Shown here one piece after another: positions 55,476 through 64,000 of a stretch of 64,000 nt of DNA. How positions within the stretch are numbered: position 1 is the stretch's first letter; the number at the start of each line of letters is the position of its first letter. The notes below the pieces were generated by a model. It saw only the letters and a list, made by a program, of their open reading frames with translations. It made no database searches and was not told where the DNA came from. The translations under genes were made by a program, and so were the position numbers. Source of the DNA: Cristatella mucedo (Eukaryota > Bryozoa > Phylactolaemata > Cristatellidae); NCBI GenBank assembly GCA_009760855.2, contig WPIO01000051.1:2223501-2287500 (forward strand), read 5' to 3'.

Positions 55476-55807
55476 TTAAACGCCACATAAGTTAGCGCTG
55501 TCTCTCCGAGGTTTAAGTAACCAGGCCGGGTACTCGCCGTGGCAAACACGTGGGAAAGTTGCATTCCCCAGTTTGTCATGCCAGCTGAATTAAAACGACA
55601 AGAAGGCATTGAACGTCATTTTGGCCTCACGCAGTGTCACCTGCCGCGAAGTGCGTGTAGTAACTAGTGCCGCCTTCTGGTGAATTCTGTCATGCACTGA
55701 TGAATACTCTCGCATGCAGTAGACTATCGCATCAATTCCACGTTCAAGTCCGCCTGCTTTTAGCTCATAACAATTTTAGCTCATAACAATTCGCAAACAA
55801 TTCGGGT
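55476..55807. other. Unassigned sequence
   Basis: It includes a direct duplication TTTTAGCTCATAACAA twice near 55757-55790. Confidence 0.4.
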
Positions 55808-56655
55808 CTATAATAATAATAGTAATAATAGTGCACTTGATAAAGCGCCCTCAGAGAACTCAATCTCTTTCTAGGCGCTTTACATTTGCTGCAAAGGGAA
55901 ACGCGATTGAATGGTGAGTAATATCATGCTTGATAAAAAACATGAATAACACGGTTAGGGGTGACATGCATAGGGTCAGAATGCAAATGTGGTTAGTGGC
56001 AGCATGCACAGTGTCAGCACGCATAAGCACATCAAGGACGAATCACAGGGACCCACTAAATGCTGTCCTAAATAGGTGTGTTTTTAAGTTCTTTTAAATG
56101 TGGTCAAGTCAGGGGATGTTCTGACGCAAGTCGGGAGTGAGTTCCAGGCTTTGGGAGCATACGAACTAAATGCACGGTCTCCAAAGGATTTGAGGTTTGT
56201 ACGAGGTATTTGTAGACTTTTGGATTCCGAAAAGCGGGTGGTACGATGTTTGGCCTGGTGGGGGGAGTAGATCAGAGAGATAAGCTGGAGCCAAAGAATG
56301 AAGTGACCTAAAAGTGAGCGACAAAACCTTGAAGTCGATTGGTTGCTTGACTGGTAGCCAGTGCAGGTCGGCGAGAAGTGGTGTGATGTGGCAACTGCGA
56401 CGCTCATGACGGACAACCCTAGCTGCAGAGTTTTGCACCAGCTGTAATCGCCTGATTGCACATGCCGGTAGGCCAGCAAGTAGTGCGTAACAGAAGTCAA
56501 GACGGGATGTCGCAAATGCATGGACCAACTTAGATCTGGTATCCTTATCTAAACCAGTCCGAATTTTAGCAATGTTATGTAGCTGAAAGTAGGCAGATTT
56601 GACTGTGGAGCTGATGTGGTCGTCAAACGAGAGGTCACTTTGGATTATGTCTACT
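55808..56655 (-). mobile_element. L2/CR1-like LINE, 3' half
   Basis: Tail (AAT)n, hairpin near 55840-55880, then the C-terminal frames (56521-56084 and 56528-56166, split by frameshifts): [34 protein letters not shown]. It ends abruptly at GGTCACTTTGGATTATG near 56650. Confidence 0.9.
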
Positions 56656-56744
56656 TAGAAAGGGACTCCGCATCCTAGCTTTTCCATGCATTTTGACATC
56701 TCTTTTCAACTTTTTAAACTCACTACTTTTAGAAGTCAAAAAGG

Positions 56745-57125
56745 CATGTCACAAATGCCTAGACCAGCTTGGATGTGGTATCCCAGTCTAAGCAGGCCCT
56801 TTTTTGCTTTGTTATTCAGTTAAACGTAGGAAGACTTAACTGTGGAGCTGATGTGGTCGTTTAATGAAAGGTCACTTTGGAACAGGGATGTTAAATGTAT
56901 GCGGGCAGTCACGCACACTACGGAACGGCGCAGGCAGGTGCCGTTTATTAATGAACCTCGGAACCGATCCGCGACGGCCAGCGCGATGGCTTGGAACCAG
57001 CTGCTGGAAGTGGGTTCGCCGTTCTCAGCAGGAAGAGGGCGGTGGCTGGACAGGTAAGACGGACCCAAAGAGGACTCTCAGATTTTCTTGCAGATACTAT
57101 AGGAATCATGCTGGTAGAGCCCATT
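56745..57125 (-). mobile_element. Older LINE fragment interrupted by an LTR-like insertion
   Basis: Left piece 56745-56881 (TCACAAATGCCTAGACCAGC ... GGTCACTTTGGAA) and right piece 57072-57125 (CTCTCAGATTTTCTTGCAGA ... GAGCCCATTTTGAG) are collinear in the LINE, with about 190 bp of unrelated sequence between. Confidence 0.7.
56882..57071 (-). mobile_element. LTR-related insertion (relative of the 43.7/45.2 kb LTRs)
   Basis: Shares GCGGGCAGTCACGCAC, GGCAGGTGCCGTTTATT, CCAGCTGCTG(G/C)AAGTGGGTTCG and a GACGGACCC end with the repeats at 43747-43933 and 45202-45386, in the same orientation. A solo LTR is the simplest reading. Confidence 0.6.
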
Positions 57126-57224
57126 TTGAGCCAAATCAGAGCCCAATCAGGCAAGGCATCGTAACACCTGCTCTTCTGCCTCAAGTCGTTTAGCTGTGCT
57201 TCCGTGTTTTTAGTTAGTATACTT

Positions 57225-57390
57225 ACTCACTAGGTAAGGTGGTTGCTTTTCACGACATCAGCCCCGAGGTCGTGGGTTCGAATCCTGTGGTGGGTCAATC
57301 TTAATCGCCGATGAAAGCGGTGGTGATAGCCGTAAAGGCTCTTCTGTCGCTATACAAAAGAGGCTGCTAAATCAGCTAGTATTTATTTTT
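57225..57390 (+). mobile_element. tRNA-derived SINE copy, well preserved
   Basis: ACTAGGTAAGGTGGTTGC, B box GGTTCGAATCC (57275-57285), GGTGGTGATAGCCGTAAAGG, TCTTCTGTCGCTATACAAAAG and AAATCAGCTAGTATTTATT. Probably closest to the active form of the family. Confidence 0.8.
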
Positions 57391-58414
57391 TAATTTTACT
57401 ATAAAGATCTCGTAGTGTGATATACAAGCAATTTATGGTTGTTACTGTTATTTTTATTTTTATTACAATCAGTTAAAAGACAAAGTACATTCATAAATCT
57501 CGAAAAATACTCCTGTCTAAATCTTCTGGTCATTTTTGCACAATGTATTATAAATATATGTTTTCTTAGATTTATTTGTTTTTTAACTATTTTTTCACCA
57601 ATCGACGCGAATTCTCTTGATTGTTCACTGTTAACGGGTAAATGTCAGATGTATCGCTGTCCTGTCACAGAAGCAAAGTTTGTGAGTTGGATGGGAACGA
57701 TGGGCATTTGTCATAATTTGGAAGCAAACGCAATTAGGATATGACACTTCATACCAAAGGGTACCGTATAGCTCTACAGAAAGGGCCAGCGGGCTTACAT
57801 GGTGATATAAAAAGGCATGCCATGTTATAATGAACACCCCACGATTATGAACTACGAATTTGACAGTCGAGCCTCAATTGAGATCTGGGAACTTTGCCGA
57901 TGAATGAGAACGCTTACGAGATGGCCGCGATAAGGAGGCTGTTGAATCAGCGAGTATTTGTTCTGTCGTTAGCTTGGCAGCTTTAAAATGTGATCCTACA
58001 AACTATGCCCTAAGCGAGGGTTACGTAGAATGGGGAAGAGGTACTCTTGTTATTAGCTATTCCTCAATGCAATTCACTTTAGGTAACAGCGATCATGTTC
58101 TTCCTTATCAGCTCTTGAGCTTAAGGCCTATAAAGAAGTCTTCGTAGTCTACTCATAATATGGTCAAAAACAGATTACGGTCACTGGCGTGTCAACTGTG
58201 CAATATGTTTTTCAGATACACCCAGACCTTTTGCTGACGATCAGTACAGCCATACATAGTTTCGAGTATAGAATTTTGATTAGAAACCGTATAATCTTGA
58301 AATTGGTTCACTGTGTACGCTGAGCATGGATATATGGACTTTTGCTTGATGAGATGTCACCTATGAATTCTAGCAGATGTGAAATAAAACACAAAATAAT
58401 GAATAAATAAATAA
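57391..58414. other. Unassigned, AT-rich
   Basis: A SINE end fragment (GAGGCTGTTGAATCAGCGAG) lies at about 57930-57962. No gene recognised. Confidence 0.4.
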
Positions 58415-59600
58415 ATAATAATACATCTGATAAAGTGCCCTCAGAGAACTCAATCTCACTTTAGACACTTTACATTTGCTGCAAAAGAAGCACGATCGAA
58501 AGGTTAGTGATAGCATGCTAAATAAACAACAAGATTAACGTGGTTAAGGGTGACATGCACAGGATCAGCATGCAAGTTTAGTTAGTGGCAGTATTCTCAG
58601 TGTGAGCACGCATAAGCACACAAAGGACGGATCAAAGAGACCCACTAAATGCTGCGATTAATAAGTGTGTTTTTAATTTCTTTTTAAATGTGGGCAAGTC
58701 AGGAGATATTGCGACGAAAGTCCGAAGTAAGTTCCAGGCTTTGGTAGCTTACGAACTAAAGGCGCGGTCTCTAAGGATTTGAGATTTGCATGCGGTATAG
58801 GTAAATATTTAGGTTCCGAAAAGCAGGTGGTTCTATGCTTAGCCTGGTGGGGGAGTAGACTTGATAGGTAGGCTGGAGCCAAATCCCGAAGAAACCTGAA
58901 AGTGAGTGACAAAACCTTTAAGACGATGCGTTGCTTGAATAGTACCCAGTGCTGGTCGGCGAGAAGTGATGTGATGTGGCAACCGCGACGCTCACGACAG
59001 ACAAGCATAGTGGCAGAGTTTTGCATCAGCCGTGAGCATATGATTGCACATGCCTGTAGACCAGCAAGTAGTGAGTTACAAAAGTCATGACGGGATGTCA
59101 CAAGTGTGCGGACTAATTTAAATGTGGTATCCTTATCTAAACAAGCCCGAATTTTAGCAATATTATGCAGCTGAAAGTTGGCAGACTTGACTGTGAAGCT
59201 GATGTGGTCGTCCAATGAAAGGTCACTTTGGAGCATGACACCTAGATTTCGTGCAGATTCACCAGGAGATATGCTGGAAGAGCCGATTTTGAGGGTTAGC
59301 CTTTCCAACTTCTGAATCCCACTTGGTTTGTCCATAACTAGTAAGTTGATTTCATCATCATTCAATTTAAAAAAAAAACTTGCTGCCATCTATGTGCGGA
59401 TGTTATTGATACGCGCAGCAAGGGAGCCGAGAGAATACGACACGCCGAAAGCGAAGCTGAGAGGGATCAAAGCAAAGGTACAACTGAGTGTCGTCTGTAT
59501 AGAAGTGAGAGCCCAGATTATGCTTTACAATCACATCGGGAAGAAGGAGTCAATAAACCATAAAAAACAGGGTCGAGCACAGATAAGTAAGAAGTATGCT
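58415..59600 (-). mobile_element. L2/CR1-like LINE, 3' half
   Basis: (AAT)n at 58410-58422, hairpin at 58434-58475, a 238-codon frame 59389-58673 ([18 protein letters not shown] ... KPGTYFGLS), then the decayed RT end (LCFDPSQ-equivalent) up to about 59560. Confidence 0.9.
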
Positions 59601-59944
59601 GTCAGTATTACATGAAGCAGGTCCAGTAAAATATTTTAAAACCTATATTCACGCTGGTATTTGCCGCTATATCATGTAAATATGTACCCGAACAGTAGCA
59701 ATAGTTTCCCTGCTCTTTTCACAGCCATCATGAAAGAGACGAGATAACTTTATGCCCGATTGTTAGCAGCAACCGAGGCTTGCAAGCCGTTCGGTGTGGA
59801 CGACTCGCTTATGGAGGAAGATACCGGCTGACTCCCAAGCGAGTAGAAAGGGGCGTGTCGGTAAGTTGCTCATAAAAGCTTGTTGGTATTGTTCAGGGGC
59901 CCAAGTAAAATCGTCATCCTCATCCGCTTTCTACACACCTCTGC
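59601..59944. other. Unassigned sequence
   Basis: Nothing recognised. Confidence 0.35.
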
Positions 59945-60025
59945 ATAATAATAACAATAATGCATTTTATAACGTCCTTATTCAACTGTATCTCTTTCTA
60001 GGCATTTTACAGATGCTTTATAGAA
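59945..60025 (-). mobile_element. LINE 3' tail, inverted next to the following copy
   Basis: AATAATAACAATAATGC, then AACTGTATCTCTTTCTAGGC, the reverse of the terminus. Confidence 0.65.
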
Positions 60026-60035
60026 AGCATTACCA

Positions 60036-60893
60036 GAGTGTCATATTCCAAAGCAATCTCTCGTTAGACGACCATATCAGCTCCACAGTCAAAGCTGCCT
60101 ATTTTCAGCTTCATAATATTGCTCAAGTTCGGGCTTGTTTAGATAAGGATACCACGTCTAAGTTGGTCCATGCATTCGTGACATCTCGTCTCGACTTCTG
60201 CAAGTCACTGCTTACTGGCCTACCAGCATGTGCGATCAGGCGATACCAGCTGGTGCAAAACTCTGCAGCTAGGCTTGTCTGTCGTGAACGTCGCAGTTGC
60301 CACATTACACCACTTCTCGCCGACCTGCACTGGCTACCAGTCAAGCAACGGATTGACTTCAAGGTTTTGTCGCTCACTTTTAGGTCCCTCTATTCTATGG
60401 CTCCAGCCTATCTCTCCGACATACTCCCCCATCAGGCCAAGCATCGTACCACCCGCTTTTCGGAATCCAACAGTCTAGAAATACCTCGTACAAACCTCAA
60501 ATCCTTTGGAGACCGTGCATTTAGTTCGTATGCTCCCAAAGCTTGGAACTCCCTCCCGACCTGCGTCAGAACATCCCCTGACCTGACCACATTTAAAAGG
60601 AACCTAAAAACACGCCTATTTAGGACAGCATTTTGTGGGTCCCTGTGATTTGTCCTTCACGTGCTTATTCGTGCTGACACTGTGCATGCTGCCACTAACC
60701 ACATTTGCATGCTGACCCTGTGCATGTCACCCCTAACCATGTTATTCATTTTGTTTGTTTTTTAAGCATGATTTTACTTACCATTTAATTGCATTTCCCT
60801 TTGCAGCAAATGTAAAGCGCCTAGAAAGAGATTAAGTTCTCTGAGGACGCTTTATCAAGTACATTATTATTATTATTATTATTATTATTATCA
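60036..60893 (+). mobile_element. L2/CR1-like LINE, 3' end, well preserved
   Basis: The open frame to 60648 covers [20 protein letters not shown] through [20 protein letters not shown] with no stop, then the 3'UTR, a hairpin at about 60815-60855 and an (ATT)n tail at 60864-60890. Its sequence is close to the copies at 33434 and 40713, suggesting a recent insertion. Confidence 0.93.
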
Positions 60894-60964
60894 TTGGTGG
60901 TAGCATCCGCACGCAGCGAACGCAGTATAAGCGTGCGAATACACGCGAAGGAAAAATTATATCA

Positions 60965-61445
60965 ACTCACTAAATGCTGTAATAAACAGGTGTGTTTTGA
61001 ACTTCGTTTTATTTGTCGTTAAGTCGGGAGACGTTGTGATGCATCTGGAGTGATTTCCAGGCTTTGGGGAGCATGCGAACTAAAGGCACGGCCTCCAAAG
61101 GATTTGAGGTTCGGACGAGGAATAGCTATACGATTGGAGTCAGAATAGCGGGTTGTATGATTCTTGGCCCAATGGGTGGAGGAGTAGTTCTGATAGGTAA
61201 GCTGAAGCCGGAGAATGAAGGGACCTAAAACTTAGTGACAGAACTTTGAACTCGATAGGCTGCTTGATTGGGAGCCAGTACAGCTCTTCGAGAAGTTAGG
61301 TGATGCAGCAACTGTGCCGCTCACGACAGACAAGCCTAGCCGAAGAGTTTTGCACCAACTGCGAGCGTCTGATTGCACAGGCCGATAGACCAGCAAATGG
61401 TGACTTACAGAAGTCGCGACGGGATGTCACAAATGCATTGATGTT
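60965..61445 (-). mobile_element. LINE coding fragment, no tail
   Basis: ACTCACTAAATGCTG, CAGGCTTTGGGGAGCATGCG, ACTGTGCCGCTCACGACAGAC and GGGATGTCACAAATGCATTG follow the reversed C-terminal part. Diverged. Confidence 0.75.

Positions 61446-64000
<2,555 letters not shown>

Noticed and set aside
57224-57300. Functional tRNA gene
   Set aside because: The B box is good but the rest does not fold as a tRNA, and the module repeats with a non-tRNA body, so it is a SINE.

Overview
This is animal nuclear DNA: spliced genes with short exons and long introns, non-LTR (LINE) retrotransposons, a tRNA-derived SINE family, LTR and Tc1-like relics, and very long simple-sequence arrays. Nothing here is prokaryotic. 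The species cannot be fixed from the window. Two bilaterian genes and the repeat spectrum fit an invertebrate; a repeat-rich free-living flatworm or another lophotrochozoan is only a guess.

Two protein-coding genes can be supported, both on the minus strand. (1) A NudE-family gene (NDE1/NDEL1-like). Its first coding exon (11806-11861) lies at the edge of a CpG-rich island (about 11.4-13.7 kb) and its second exon is at 5098-5251; the rest is expected beyond position 1. Intron 1 is 6.5 kb and carries an uninterrupted (CTG)49 array, about 400 bp of (TC)n, about 280 bp of (TG)n, a 28-bp minisatellite and several transposon fragments. (2) A complete ATAD1/Msp1 gene, the mitochondrial outer-membrane AAA ATPase that extracts mislocalised proteins. 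It runs from the ATG at 42950 to the TAG at 21536 in ten coding exons. The splice phases agree throughout and give 419 codons plus stop. It includes a 14-codon microexon (39790-39831) and one GC-AG intron (38620-38765).

Layout: 0.3-4.3 kb, LINE and SINE relics; 5.1-13.7 kb, NudE 5' part and CpG island; 13.9-19.3 kb, LINE and SINE fragments; 19.3-21.5 kb, unassigned sequence including the probable ATAD1 3'UTR; 21.5-43 kb, ATAD1 with transposon-filled introns (a Tc1 relic broken by a 300-bp solo LTR with 5-bp target duplications, and three LINE copies); 43.7-45.4 kb, a short LTR retroelement carrying only a gag-like remnant, 0.8 kb upstream of ATAD1 exon 1; 45.8-61.4 kb, mostly LINE/SINE relics with an LTR-related insertion nested in a LINE; 61.4-63.7 kb, nothing recognised; 63.77 kb to the end, a (CA)n array.

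The dominant repeat is an L2/CR1-type LINE. Copies are 5'-truncated, end in a conserved hairpin (AAAGCGCC ... GGCGCTTT) and an (ATT)n tail, and several are long and similar enough to suggest fairly recent activity. No new defence, biosynthetic or regulatory system was found. The most useful observations are the ATAD1 gene model, the repeats sitting next to splice sites and first exons, and the nested mobile elements.
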